Assembly (NCBI GenBank): GCA_947499735.1
Contig: CANMPP010000009.1
Location: 1 to 48,954 of the forward strand
Length of the DNA stretch: 48,954 nt
Source of the DNA: an uncultured Pelagimonas sp.
Lineage (GTDB): Bacteria > Pseudomonadota > Alphaproteobacteria > Rhodobacterales > Rhodobacteraceae
Direction: 5' to 3'
In this document: positions 18,467 to 26,780 of the stretch, piece by piece
Position numbering within the stretch: the stretch's first letter is position 1
Layout of the letters: every line of letters starts with the position of its first letter
Notes under the pieces: generated by a model
Told to the model about the DNA's origin: nothing
The model's input: the letters and a program-made list of their open reading frames with translations, nothing else
Databases searched by the model: none
Made by a program: the position numbers and the translations under genes

Positions 18467-19498
18467 TCACGTTCTATTCTTGCTTCGTTCCATTTGATTT
18501 CTTGCCTCTTGAGCACGTTTCGCGAGCTCTCTTTGCCGGATCGGCCCACCGTATTTTTTCAACATCTCAACGCCTGAGTGGCCGGTGACAGCTTTGACCA
18601 TCTCGTCATCACATCCAGCAAGGTAGAGCTCAATCGTCGCGTTTTTCCTGAGGCCATGGGTTTTGTAGTAGCTCGCCTTCTCGTGCTTCATCTTCTTTTT
18701 GATGGCACGCATTTCCTCGGCAACGATCCGGTAGCTCACTGGCCGCCCCTTGACGTCGGTCACAACAGTGCCTTCCGTTCGTGCGAGCCTGTCGAGATGG
18801 GCTTTCAGGCGGTCGGTAAGCGGGATCCAAAGCGGCTTGTCGGTTTTGCCTTGCGTGAAATCGAATCCTTCATCGGAGAAGTGCTCCCACTTCATCTTCA
18901 CGACATCGCCAATGCGCTGGCCTGTGCCAACGCAAAGCTCGTAGACCAACCGCGCCCGTTTTGAAGCCAGCGCTTCGAACTCTTCCCGAACATCATCTGG
19001 CCACGGCTCCCAGCCGTCGCTCAGCTGCTTGAAAAGCGGAATACCCTTCGCCGGATTGCCGTGCTCTTTCTTGATGAAGCCGATCAATCGGGCGTGATTC
19101 ATCAAGACGACCATGATCTGGACAAGGTAGTTGGCTTGCCGCCAGTGATCCGCATTGGCGCGGTGCAATTCGTAAATGTGATGGGTTTCGACCCTTGCCG
19201 GGTCTTTGTCGGCCCAGATCTGGCGAATGTGGCTGATGTACCGCCGATAGTCGGATCTCGTGCGGGGCTTCAGCTTCTTGTAGGCGTCGCTCTCGTAGTA
19301 GCTGAGAATCAACGCCTCAAAATTGCGCTTCACCGGCGCTGGCGCTGATTTTCCCTTCAGCAGTCGATTGTAGTGATCCCAAAATTCAGGCGTGCCTGCT
19401 TCTTCGTGCATCATGACTGCGATGCCACGCGAACGGCGGATGAACCGAAGGTATCCCCTGTCATTGTAGACGTATTTTGGCAGGCTCTTGCGGGTCAT
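18467..19498 (-). CDS. int: Tyrosine site-specific integrase
   Basis: The 343-residue recombinase has all expected catalytic residues: R195 in GTGQRIGDVV, H281 and R284 in HGLRK, H307 in TGHSG and the nucleophile Tyr316 in LKKYGG. A SAM-like core-binding domain spans about 55-155. It would insert and excise the element at the tRNA-Cys 3' end, which lies just past its own 3' end. Its start overlaps the stop of the preceding small gene by four bases (ATGA), so the two are coupled. Confidence 0.94.
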   Translation of the reverse strand: MTRKSLPKYVYNDRGYLRFIRRSRGIAVMMHEEAGTPEFWDHYNRLLKGKSAPAPVKRNFEALILSYYESDAYKKLKPRTRSDYRRYISHIRQIWADKDPARVETHHIYELHRANADHWRQANYLVQIMVVLMNHARLIGFIKKEHGNPAKGIPLFKQLSDGWEPWPDDVREEFEALASKRARLVYELCVGTGQRIGDVVKMKWEHFSDEGFDFTQGKTDKPLWIPLTDRLKAHLDRLARTEGTVVTDVKGRPVSYRIVAEEMRAIKKKMKHEKASYYKTHGLRKNATIELYLAGCDDEMVKAVTGHSGVEMLKKYGGPIRQRELAKRAQEARNQMERSKNRT

Positions 19499-19686
19499 TC
19501 TCCCATTCTCAAGTCGCTGTTCAGGAAGTCATCGGCGGCTTCCGGCTCGACCATATGCGCGTCAACGATGACACTGCCATCAGGTTTGATCTCGAATTTT
19601 GCGCGCTGCCAACCTGCCTCCCGCGCCTCGCGGATAAAGGCTGAGGCTGCTTGTCTCGCCTTTGTCTGTGTACTTATTTTGGTCAT
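19495..19686 (-). CDS. Small protein coupled to the integrase, unknown
   Basis: The predicted 63-residue protein starts MTKISTQTKARQAASAFIREAREAGW. I chose ATG 19686 because AGAGAGG lies about eight bases upstream. The frame is open to 19728, but that would overlap the ribbon-helix-helix gene. The sequence is helical and charged with a short beta-like segment (FEIKPDGSVIVDA). Its stop overlaps the int start, so it may be an excision or integration accessory. No family is recognised. Confidence 0.6.
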   Translation of the reverse strand: MTKISTQTKARQAASAFIREAREAGWQRAKFEIKPDGSVIVDAHMVEPEAADDFLNSDLRMGE

Positions 19687-19711
19687 CGTGACGACCTCTC
19701 TCATGTCGCCG

Positions 19712-19903
19712 TCAATGCGAACCATCACATTGATTTATAACCTTTATTTTAAAATCATCGATCGCTATACACCTGTCTTTCGCCGCGCGGATTGCACGGA
19801 TCACTTCAGAGTTTTGGGAGTTTCCATTGCGATAGGATTCTGCTTCGATCCACTCTTTAAGGTCATGTGGAATTCGAAGCTGCATGGGTTTTCGACTGTT
19901 CAT
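19712..19903 (-). CDS. Arc-like ribbon-helix-helix DNA-binding protein
   Basis: The 63-residue protein has the Arc/MetJ pattern: a short N-terminal beta strand (MQLRIPHDL), helix KEWIEAESYRNG, then NSQNSEVIRAIRAA. In this fold the strand pairs in the dimer and binds the major groove. It is the first gene of the leftward group that includes int, so it may control integration. AGGAG precedes the start. It is divergent from a second Arc-like gene at 19953 with only 49 bases between starts. Confidence 0.75.
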   Translation of the reverse strand: MNSRKPMQLRIPHDLKEWIEAESYRNGNSQNSEVIRAIRAAKDRCIAIDDFKIKVINQCDGSH

Positions 19904-19952
19904 TCATGGGCTCCTAAGTCAAGTTACCCTTGAAGTATGGCGCGGTGCCATT

Positions 19953-20270
19953 ATGGCAGAAAATGGCGCAAAAAATCAGGATAAGTTCATCGTGCGATTG
20001 CCCGATGGGCTGCGTGAGCGTATTCGTCTCGCGGCAGAAGAGGCCAACCACCGAAGCATGAATGCCGAATTGGTTGCCGTGCTAGAAGAGAAATACCCTG
20101 CGCCGCTCCCGGTGAAAACCGAAGACCCGGCCGCGCGCCTTCTCATCTGGCTCGCCAAACGTCTCCGTCGTAGAAATCCAAAGTCCGGCTCGCCTAGGGA
20201 TAAGCAGGCCGCGTTGTATGAGCGTATCGCGGGTGATATCGCGGCGCGTATGAAAGACATCGGTGAATAG
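19953..20270 (+). CDS. Arc-family DNA-binding protein with basic tail
   Basis: The 105-residue protein from ATG 19953 contains a ribbon-helix-helix domain (FIVRLPDGLRERIRLAAEEANHRSMNAELVAVLEEKY) at about 11-46. A Pro-rich linker and a very basic segment (LAKRLRRRNPKSG) follow, then a helical end. The earlier Met at 19884 lies inside the divergent gene and is rejected. Paired with the leftward Arc-like gene, it could form an opposed repressor pair over the shared 49-base promoter region. The ribosome site is weak. Confidence 0.7.
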   Translation: MAENGAKNQDKFIVRLPDGLRERIRLAAEEANHRSMNAELVAVLEEKYPAPLPVKTEDPAARLLIWLAKRLRRRNPKSGSPRDKQAALYERIAGDIAARMKDIGE

Positions 20271-20272
20271 CC

Positions 20273-20883
20273 CTAGTAGGCGACCCATTCATACCCATGG
20301 TTGCCGTCGTGATCTTCCCATTAGACACCGACGCCGCGCCGCCAGTTTGACGATGAACACCGCCGTGACGGTAAAACCCATTGCGGAGCAGCCGCTGGCG
20401 TCGTGCTCTGCCATCCGAATTCGCCCTGCATTCCATAAGTTCCAAGGCGCATGTTGTAGCTCTCGGAGCAATCGTCGTCACGGCCATGTTCGCGATGGCT
20501 GTAGTGCCGCACATCCCAGACTTGGATCGAGCGTACGAAATCGAACTCCAAACCACTGATGTCGATATCAGCACCGCCTTCGACCACTTGTGCCAAAATG
20601 ACTTGGCCGAGCGTCTGACGTGTTCCGATGCTGGCGTCCCATATTTTCGGGGGCTGGCTTTGCAATGGCGAGTGCCCAGAAACACCCATCGGACAGCGCC
20701 AGATTTGCAAGGGCGGCTCGATCGGCCAGGGCGTAATCCGACGGATGAACACAGCGCGGGCATGGGCACATTCTGTCGACGCGGGCCAGCCATCGGCCAG
20801 ACAAAGTAGAATGGCGCAGTCGATTTGGGAGACGCAGCTGACGCGAGTGCCATGACTGCGCCAAGGAGTAAACCGAGTTTCAT
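20273..20883 (-). pseudogene. Broken exported protein (frameshift plus internal stop)
   Basis: The N-terminus MKLGLLLGAVMALASAAS is a signal peptide. After it the reading frame must change to continue as QIDCAILLCLADGWP and then through HARAVFIRRITPWPIEPPLQIWRCP and GADIDISGLEFDFVRSIQVWDVRHY to a stop at 20321-20323. Past that stop the same frame gives WEDHDGNHGYEWVAY and ends at 20273. A lost base in the GGG/CCC run at 20827-20829 would explain the shift. From memory this resembles a conserved exported protein of Rhodobacteraceae mobile elements. It appears inactive unless the sequence contains errors. Confidence 0.7.
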
Positions 20884-20993
20884 ATTCCACCCTCAATGAC
20901 ACATTATTGATCTTACAATCAAATATTGAATTATTTCATCAAGGGCGGAATTCTCTTTTTGCAGGGCTTTGCTGGTTGAAATTCTAGTGTTTT

Positions 20994-21245
20994 TTACGGC
21001 AAATCGTCAATGTAGATTTCGGTATAATATGGCCCGGTGTAGGTCACTGAATTAACGAAAATATTTGAGTTACGTAGCTGCAACCGAAAGCACTGCTTTA
21101 GGCCCATTCGAGAGCAGTTTTCCGTGGCAGCAGGTATAACGGCTGCCACGTTAACGAGGTCGAACCCACTCAAATCGCCGCAATGATCGAGTTTCGTGAG
21201 CCGAATTCTTTCGTATCGAACATCGATCCAACGGTTTGTTTTAAA
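20994..21245 (-). CDS. Possible gene fragment, minus strand
   Basis: The minus-strand frame ending at 20994 reads like real protein from about 21245 down (CGDLSGFDLVNVAAVIPAATENC, then GLKQCFRLQLRNSNIFVNS and a TYTGPYYTEIYIDD end). No clear start or ribosome site is seen near 21245. The frame is open to 21437, but that upstream part reads like a shadow. It may be a small secreted-protein gene that has lost its 5' end. Confidence is low. Confidence 0.3.
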   Translation of the reverse strand, partial: FKTNRWIDVRYERIRLTKLDHCGDLSGFDLVNVAAVIPAATENCSRMGLKQCFRLQLRNSNIFVNSVTYTGPYYTEIYIDDLP

Positions 21246-21255
21246 AGGGGGACTA

Positions 21256-21456
21256 GATGTGCCCAATGCTGAAAATAATGGACATACAGCCGAAGCGATC
21301 GGCCGCATAACATGTATCAAAACTGGTGAGGAAATTGGCTTGCTGTATCGGTGGAACAATGGAGCTACACAAGTCGCGATGTATGATGACGGATATGGTG
21401 AGCCACTAAACTGCGCGCAGCCACCAGTTCCGGACATTGATGCAGAATGTGGCTAA
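21256..21456 (+). CDS. Possible gene remnant, plus strand
   Basis: The plus-strand frame (open from 21196) gives a protein-like 66-residue stretch containing IGRITCIKTGEEIGLLYRWNNG and ending PPVPDIDAECG. No ATG with a ribosome site precedes it; GTG 21256 is the best start. It looks like the C-terminal part of a small secreted protein whose 5' part is gone. The opposite strand is also open here, so the call is uncertain. Confidence 0.3.
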   Translation, partial: DVPNAENNGHTAEAIGRITCIKTGEEIGLLYRWNNGATQVAMYDDGYGEPLNCAQPPVPDIDAECG

Positions 21457-21718
21457 TGGCCGCTTAAAACTCAGATACTACCAGCTGAACGATACATTGA
21501 ATGTGACTATCGCAGCAAAGCGCTCATTTAAGGTTTCGAAGGCGGTTCTGCATCCTGAGATGGGGATTTCGCCCGGCCTCATAGCATCTCAGGGTATCGA
21601 TGATTGGTTCGCCAGGACAAAGCTCCCTGTCGCAGCGGCTGCGCCAATGACCGTTTTTTATACGCGTTTCATCGTGACGAGATGTCTTGCGATCGGGTCC
21701 TTGGCGCGTTGCAACGTT

Positions 21719-22000
21719 CTAGAAATCATCAAATTCTGGGACATTCCCGAGCCTGACGATGAAGCTCGGTGATCCGACTTCGCCACTGTTTGGGTCTTCA
21801 CTGATCATATAGGCATCAGCCCCGGCGTTGTCCTCGGATTGCGCTTCGCGTTCAGCTCTGTTTTGGGCATCTGCTGCAGTGGAATATTGAAATTGCTTAC
21901 CAATCTTCAGTCCTACTTGCCCGTTGCGCCCGGGCTTTTGCTCTACATATGTCTGACAAATATAATGAATTTTCTTTGCGCTCTGATCTGCAGGTGTCAT
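21719..22000 (-). CDS. Small unknown protein of the accessory region
   Basis: The 93-residue protein starts MTPADQSAKKIHYICQTYVE and includes a Gln/Lys-rich strand region (GKQFQYSTAADAQNRAERE) and an acidic C-terminus ending VPEFDDF. It overlaps the stop of the upstream small gene by four bases (ATGA), so the two are coupled. Their codon pattern and overlap support a real gene. No function is recognised. Confidence 0.65.
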   Translation of the reverse strand: MTPADQSAKKIHYICQTYVEQKPGRNGQVGLKIGKQFQYSTAADAQNRAEREAQSEDNAGADAYMISEDPNSGEVGSPSFIVRLGNVPEFDDF

Positions 22001-22194
22001 GGGCGTTTCCTTGGCTTTTTCGCTATATTCGCTTCTCGTTCGAGGCGCGCATAGCGAAGTCGATCATTCTTGGCTTGTCGCACCTCGTCCTCTTCTTCGA
22101 TCATCTTTCGTACGATGCGAGTTGTTTTGTCCATCGGTGTCTCTTCTTTGGGAATTTGCGCTTTAGAGGCCCTTGTTTTTTTCTGCTTGGCCAA
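21997..22194 (-). CDS. Small charged protein, TTG start
   Basis: The predicted 65-residue protein starts at TTG 22194, chosen because AGGAG lies eight bases upstream. The frame is open to 22266 but would then run into the racemase gene. The sequence is nearly all charged helix (MIEEEDEVRQAKNDRLRYARLEREANIAKKPRKRP end), probably a coiled coil or DNA/RNA-binding peptide. It is coupled to the downstream 93-residue gene by a four-base overlap. No family is recognised. Confidence 0.6.
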   Translation of the reverse strand: MAKQKKTRASKAQIPKEETPMDKTTRIVRKMIEEEDEVRQAKNDRLRYARLEREANIAKKPRKRP

Positions 22195-22241
22195 TCTATA
22201 TTCTCCTAATTGGGTCGTCAGGCACATCGGAACGAATTCAG

Positions 22242-23363
22242 TCAAACCAATGCCAGATGTTTGCATGGGCCCTGAACATCTTGTGGGTTGGGCGCTGGAT
22301 GGTCATTGAGTAGATTTATCTGAATATCCGGAGCGGCCATGGCGCGCATTAAGGCGCTATAATTCATTTGAAACCGCATTTCCGATCCGACACGGAGCGT
22401 TACATCCTTCGTGCCAACGACGAGGTGATCGCTTGTCGCACCGATAAGTGTATTGCCTGCAGGCATCGATAGCCCTGCTGCGTGTGTGTCCTGACACCCA
22501 ATAGCAAGAATAACCTGTGTCGTTTCTGACGAGTCAGGGATAAGCCGAATTCTTGCCACTCTAGGATCAGCATTGCGCACGAGCGGGCGTATAGATTTGG
22601 CCCCTGTCTCGATCACTTCGGCGACAAGCGTGAAGGCATCTGGAGACAGACCCGCAATCTGATCCCCTGTGATCGGATCGACGCCAAGTAATATGGCTTC
22701 CCCAAGGCGCAGATTATTGATCCGCCCCGCCGCTCGCGTCCCAAGCGCCCAGGGCAGGTTTGCCGAGTTTCCGCCAGATACCGTCTGAAGGAAGGCACCA
22801 CCGAGCCCCTCGACATCATTTGCAAGAGCAGACAAATCCCGCATCTGTTCGGCGGTTGGGCCAATGCCACTGAGACAGCCGAAGTTAGCTCCGATGCCTT
22901 GCAGGGCCACGCCGGGCATGTCCACCACCTGCCGGGCCATGTCGCCAAGGTTGTTTGGCATGATCCCTTCACGTAGATCGCCCATTTCGACCATAAGGAA
23001 GATGCCGTGAACCGTGTCTTGCCGAAGTGCCGCAGCGGCCAAGGCTGCGATCACCGCCAGCTCTGTATTATAGCTCGCCTCACAGACCTGAACGATATCA
23101 TCAACTTGGCTCAGCATTGGTGTTCGGATTAGGGTGACAGGGCAAATCAATCCAGCCTGTCGTAATCGCTTCACATTGTTCAAACGCGGTTCCGCAAGGC
23201 CCGCCACACCACCGTCGAGCATGGCATTAGCGATGGCTGGATGCCCACAAACGGCTTTGCTCACTGCGGTCACACGAATGCCAGTTCGCTTTAACCGCTC
23301 TACAAGGCTGCGCGTGTTGTGGCGTATCTTTTCCAGATCCACATCTATACACGGGCAGTTCAT
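22242..23363 (-). CDS. Alanine racemase-fold PLP enzyme (ornithine racemase-like)
   Basis: A 373-residue fold-type III PLP enzyme of the alanine racemase N-terminal family. The start PCIDVDLEKIRHNTRSL and the PLP lysine in TAVSKAVCG (Lys36) are standard. FLMVEMGDLREGI, LQGIGANFGCLSG and TVSGGNSANLPW match the group that includes ornithine racemase and YhfX and differ from classical Alr. It probably racemises an amino acid or acylated amino acid. Its ATG overlaps the stop of the DUF1611 gene by four bases, so both products are made together and likely act in one pathway. Confidence 0.85.
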   Translation of the reverse strand: MNCPCIDVDLEKIRHNTRSLVERLKRTGIRVTAVSKAVCGHPAIANAMLDGGVAGLAEPRLNNVKRLRQAGLICPVTLIRTPMLSQVDDIVQVCEASYNTELAVIAALAAAALRQDTVHGIFLMVEMGDLREGIMPNNLGDMARQVVDMPGVALQGIGANFGCLSGIGPTAEQMRDLSALANDVEGLGGAFLQTVSGGNSANLPWALGTRAAGRINNLRLGEAILLGVDPITGDQIAGLSPDAFTLVAEVIETGAKSIRPLVRNADPRVARIRLIPDSSETTQVILAIGCQDTHAAGLSMPAGNTLIGATSDHLVVGTKDVTLRVGSEMRFQMNYSALMRAMAAPDIQINLLNDHPAPNPQDVQGPCKHLALV

Positions 23364-24541
23364 ACCGCAGCCTTGGGCGTTCCTTGTCGCAGGTCTGGAT
23401 AAGCAGAAACAACCATAGCCAACAAATGTGACACTGGTCGGCTGAGGGCGTCGGTCACTGGCAGGCCGAGTTTCTCAGTTTGCCCGGCAATCATGTCAGT
23501 TATCTCAGCGTCGGACATGCCCTCGTGATTAATCGTTACGCCGATAACCTTGGCTTCCGAAAACGCCTCAATCAAGGCTATCTCACTTGCCGGGGTCGGC
23601 ATTGGCATATTAGGGAAATCACAGCGATGCGCACGTTTTGGTGCGTGCTGCAGGATCACAGCGTCGGGTTGGCTGCCGCGCAGGATAAAAGCGGATGTGC
23701 AGAATGCGGGATGGCTCAACGCGCCTTGCCCCTCGATCAAAATGACATCGGGTTGCTCAACGTCTGATGCCGCGACAATTGCGCCCTCAAGCTCTCCACA
23801 GCAAAATTGGGGCGGAACGGCATCCATGGTCACACCATATTTGGCCCCCTGCATCAGGCCCGTCTGACCTGTGCCAACCAGAACAGTCTTGATACCCTTT
23901 TCGTTCAGTGCGCGGGCCAGGACCGTCGCGGTGGTCCGCTTTCCGATGGCGCAATCGGTTCCAAGAACGGCGATGCGCAACGCATGGACGTTTGCGACAC
24001 TGCCATCGAACAAGCGCATGTCCTTGCTGGGTTTGGGTTTGCGGATATCGCGGATGGCGACCTGTCTTTCCCTTGCTGCTTGCGCAATTTCTTCGTCATC
24101 ACTCAAATACTCATGCAGACCACTGACGATGTTCATACCACGCGCGATCGCTTCCAGTACGACGCCACGATCAACTGTCGAAAGCCGCCCGGTTGACGGG
24201 GCCATGCCATAGATAAAAGTATCGGGGATGATGTTTTCGCGGGCGACAGCTGCATTTAGGCTTCCGAAAATTGGTATGCTGTTGGCTGCACCGTCAAGAA
24301 CCATTCCACTGTTGCGACCACTGTGATTGCTGTCGATGATCGCGACGATCTTGTAGACCTCTGAGTGCCGCACAAGGCCATTGGCTGTCTTGCCGTCAAT
24401 TTTGGCAAAGTTACCTTCGCAATAGACTATCGCGGTTTGCGCTGCGGTGATCTGTTTCGCCGTGTTATCGGTCAAAGGAGGCGCTTGTGCGCCCTCGATG
24501 GTGTGACGAATGGTATCTATCGCCTGAAGCTCAGTTTTCAT
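23360..24541 (-). CDS. DUF1611 protein (DgcN-like)
   Basis: The 393-residue protein has a Rossmann-like N-terminal half (about 35-190) and a P-loop-like C-terminal half. GTDCAIGKRTTATVLA is at 194-209, followed by VGTGQTGLMQGAKYG and LIEGQGALSHPAF. This matches DUF1611, whose member DgcN is reported as a D-glutamate N-acetyltransferase acting with a racemase, DgcA. Here the partner is a PLP racemase and not the enolase-fold DgcA, so the substrate may differ. AAGGA lies seven bases before the ATG. It is the first gene of a two-gene operon. Confidence 0.85.
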   Translation of the reverse strand: MKTELQAIDTIRHTIEGAQAPPLTDNTAKQITAAQTAIVYCEGNFAKIDGKTANGLVRHSEVYKIVAIIDSNHSGRNSGMVLDGAANSIPIFGSLNAAVARENIIPDTFIYGMAPSTGRLSTVDRGVVLEAIARGMNIVSGLHEYLSDDEEIAQAARERQVAIRDIRKPKPSKDMRLFDGSVANVHALRIAVLGTDCAIGKRTTATVLARALNEKGIKTVLVGTGQTGLMQGAKYGVTMDAVPPQFCCGELEGAIVAASDVEQPDVILIEGQGALSHPAFCTSAFILRGSQPDAVILQHAPKRAHRCDFPNMPMPTPASEIALIEAFSEAKVIGVTINHEGMSDAEITDMIAGQTEKLGLPVTDALSRPVSHLLAMVVSAYPDLRQGTPKAAV

Positions 24542-24611
24542 ATTATTTCCTTTTTAATGTTGAGACTATCGTCCGAGAAGGTGTTTAAGCAGTCGTCTCG
24601 GTGAGGCGCGC

Positions 24612-25460
24612 TCAGTTATTGAGAACGCATTCTTCCTTAGATTTCTGGAAGTTCCGATTGCATTCCCAACGGTTTCCAGACCTGTCGAGATGGGCGTTTG
24701 CAGGGAGGTCAATCGCTTTGCAGGCGGTGCCAGACGCTTCATATCCCCTCTGACATTTCCATCCCTCACCGTAGGATGCGTCGTCAAAATATGCGAATTC
24801 GGGAATAACTATGGCTGCACACAGTCCGTCTTGTTCGAAGAACCCACGTTCGCAGGTCCACGGCTAGCCATAGCGTGATCCGCTCAGATATCCGTTGATC
24901 GGAACAATGATTGCGGTACAAATATCGCCCACCTGTTCAAATCCGCGTTCACACTCCCACGCGGACCCAAAGGCTGCATCCACCAAATATCCGTTTTCGG
25001 GTACGACAACCTCTTGGCAAATGTCATCGATTTTGACAAAACCGCGCAAGCAGTGCCAGCGTTCGCCCGATGGGTCTAAGAACCCGCCATCGGGAACAAG
25101 CACCGCAACACAGGCCGTTCCTTCGACCTCGCGATAGCCGTGATGGCATTCCCATCCGGAACCACGGGTGCGGTTTGTCTCATATGCATTTTCCGGCACG
25201 ACAATGGCTGAACAGCTATCGCCAATAAGCCGATACCCGATGTTGCACTCCCATCCTTCGCCATATCTCCTTGCGCTCGCGTTTTCAGGGGTATCTTCCG
25301 GAATGGTTTGGGCAAAGACTGGTATTGCCAAGAGAAGCAGAGCAAAAATAGATCCCAAGAGAGCGCCCCAAAGGCTAGGGGTGTCCGCTAACCGTTTTGT
25401 TTTGCAAGTCGTCTGCGGTAAATACAGTCCTGTTTTTGATTTATGACCCATCCAGCTCAA
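24612..25460 (-). pseudogene. Cys/Trp-repeat secreted protein with in-frame amber stop
   Basis: A hydrophobic signal or anchor (LWGALLGSIFALLLLAIPVFAQ, about 29-50) precedes tandem repeats of about 35-40 residues with the pattern YG-x-GWEC-x-x-GY/F ... C-x-AI-x-VP-x-N-x-Y. Four W-x-C units are read before a TAG at 24864-24866. The same frame then continues with three more units (WTC, WKC, WEC) and ends naturally with TGA at 24612. The open frame starts at 25460, and ATG 25451 (MGHKSK) is an alternative. The amber sits at the variable position after YG in the repeat. It is either a broken gene, a read-through gene, or a sequencing error. Confidence 0.8.
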
Positions 25461-25794
25461 GCCCCGCGAGGCAGGCGTCTGCTAGATCAGGGTCCGGCGT
25501 GTCTGACCCCGATCGGGTCGCCCATCCTGTTTCCATCATCGCATTGCGGCGCTCAAGGCCAGAGAGTTTCTCAAGACTTGCAAGTTTCGCTATGCGTTCT
25601 GGATCAGCTGCCGACATGTCGACACATGCCGAAACCATCGCCGAAGTTACCTCGTCTTTCGCCAAATCGCGTGCGATGGTTTGAACGCTGCTGTTTATTG
25701 TCCAACCACCCAGCGTAAAGCCGATGATGGTAAGCACAACTGCGCCACCTAAAGCACCGTAGATGCAGGGTTTCGTCCATTTTGGAAAAGTCAT
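25441..25794 (-). CDS. Membrane-anchored protein of unknown function
   Basis: The 117-residue protein has one N-terminal helix (CIYGALGGAVVLTIIGFTLGGW, about 10-31) and a helical, mainly polar outside part with two conserved-looking Cys residues (ACVDMS, DACLAG). From memory it resembles a small alphaproteobacterial protein family without assigned function. AAAGGA lies seven bases before the start. Its 3' end overlaps the start of the repeat protein gene, so both are one transcription unit, perhaps a small envelope system. Confidence 0.7.
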   Translation of the reverse strand: MTFPKWTKPCIYGALGGAVVLTIIGFTLGGWTINSSVQTIARDLAKDEVTSAMVSACVDMSAADPERIAKLASLEKLSGLERRNAMMETGWATRSGSDTPDPDLADACLAGLELDGS

Positions 25795-25837
25795 TTTTGA
25801 TCCTTTGACGGAGAAAGCGCCGCCACACTGGTTGTTG

Positions 25838-25861
25838 CGCTGACACGATTTTGTGTCAGCG
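25838..25861. promoter_or_regulatory. Perfect inverted repeat before the membrane-protein gene
   Basis: CGCTGACAC and GTGTCAGCG form nine-base arms around GATTTT, 44 bases upstream of the start at 25794. The position fits an operator or a leader hairpin. No T run follows on the minus strand, so a terminator is less likely. Confidence 0.5.
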
Positions 25862-26728
25862 TCGTCTCTATGGCGTATTGATCGACTTGATCGAAAAGGC
25901 GCTATTCAGGCTCAGTCGTAAAACATGGCCCTTTTCCGCTGCCAGACGACATGGGCTTACTGCGTGGATATTTGATCATGCGCGATAGCATCCGCCATCG
26001 CCCCAAGCATCAGATCCCGATGATGGCATGTGACAGTTGAATTTCGCTGATAGACAATTCCAGTTCCTTGCATTGGATGAAAAACCTCTGCTGCAAGGAA
26101 CCACAACTTTGTATAAGTTACATAGTCTCACTGCGTCCAAATTACAATGCGAGCTAGCCCTTTCTTTGTGTCTAACGCCACTCAGGGCCTTGTAACCACG
26201 AGCGCAAATAAACCCTAAATCTAACGGGGCCGCCGCTCTCCCGAAAATAAGATGCCTATTAAAGCCCCATCGAAAATCGACCTATGGTAGCGGACCGCGT
26301 GAGGCGTTTTTCGCAGTGGGCAGAAAGCCGGAATTCGAGCCCGGAAAAAACTCTAGCAAAGAACATCACTTTGGTTCCGCTCTGTAAATTTTGTCGCGCA
26401 CGTGTATAAGACAGCTATCAGTACAATGGTAAGAAAGGTGCAGCTTCGCGGTACTTCTGATCATGAGAGTTCGAATTCTGGCCGATTTTACCATTAAGAA
26501 CCTAACTCTATATCGGTAGCTTCGGGTTCGGTTGGGCAGCAGAGCTGAAGCTAAGGGTACCGTCGGCGGCAATTTGCCTGTCTTGCCTGTGCTCGGTGTC
26601 GGCGTTTTATATCGATACCAGCTGCATTTGGCGCAAAACCCATATTTTCTTTGGCGTTAAGGGGCTGATACAGTAGGTAATGATAGATGCATCAAGTGTG
26701 TTTGGAATCGTAAGAGCACCATTGATTG
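25862..26728. other. Long stretch without a recognised gene
   Basis: These 867 bases between the leftward cargo genes and the rightward virB operon hold only short, unconvincing frames on both strands. I saw no tRNA, repeat array or conserved protein. Base composition is more AT-rich than the core. It probably contains the virB promoter region at its right end and may include gene remnants or a small RNA. Confidence 0.5.
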
Positions 26729-26744
26729 CAATACTATAATATTG
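26729..26744. promoter_or_regulatory. Near-palindrome CAATACTATAATATTG upstream of virB operon
   Basis: The 16-base site differs at one position from the perfect palindrome CAATATTATAATATTG found at 43921-43936 upstream of the mob operon. It lies 36 bases before the first gene of the secretion operon. It also contains TATAAT, so it may overlap a -10 box. A shared transfer regulator is inferred. Confidence 0.5.
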
Positions 26745-26780
26745 TATTTGTTCGGTAGTCCATGAAGGACAGCCGGGCCA

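Noticed and set aside
21437-21772. 111-residue plus-strand frame
   Set aside because: It overlaps a better-supported reverse-strand gene at its end, lacks a ribosome site and has no recognised pattern.
26380-26500. A tRNA or small RNA in the gene-free stretch
   Set aside because: A GTTCGAATTC-like segment is present but no cloverleaf can be completed.
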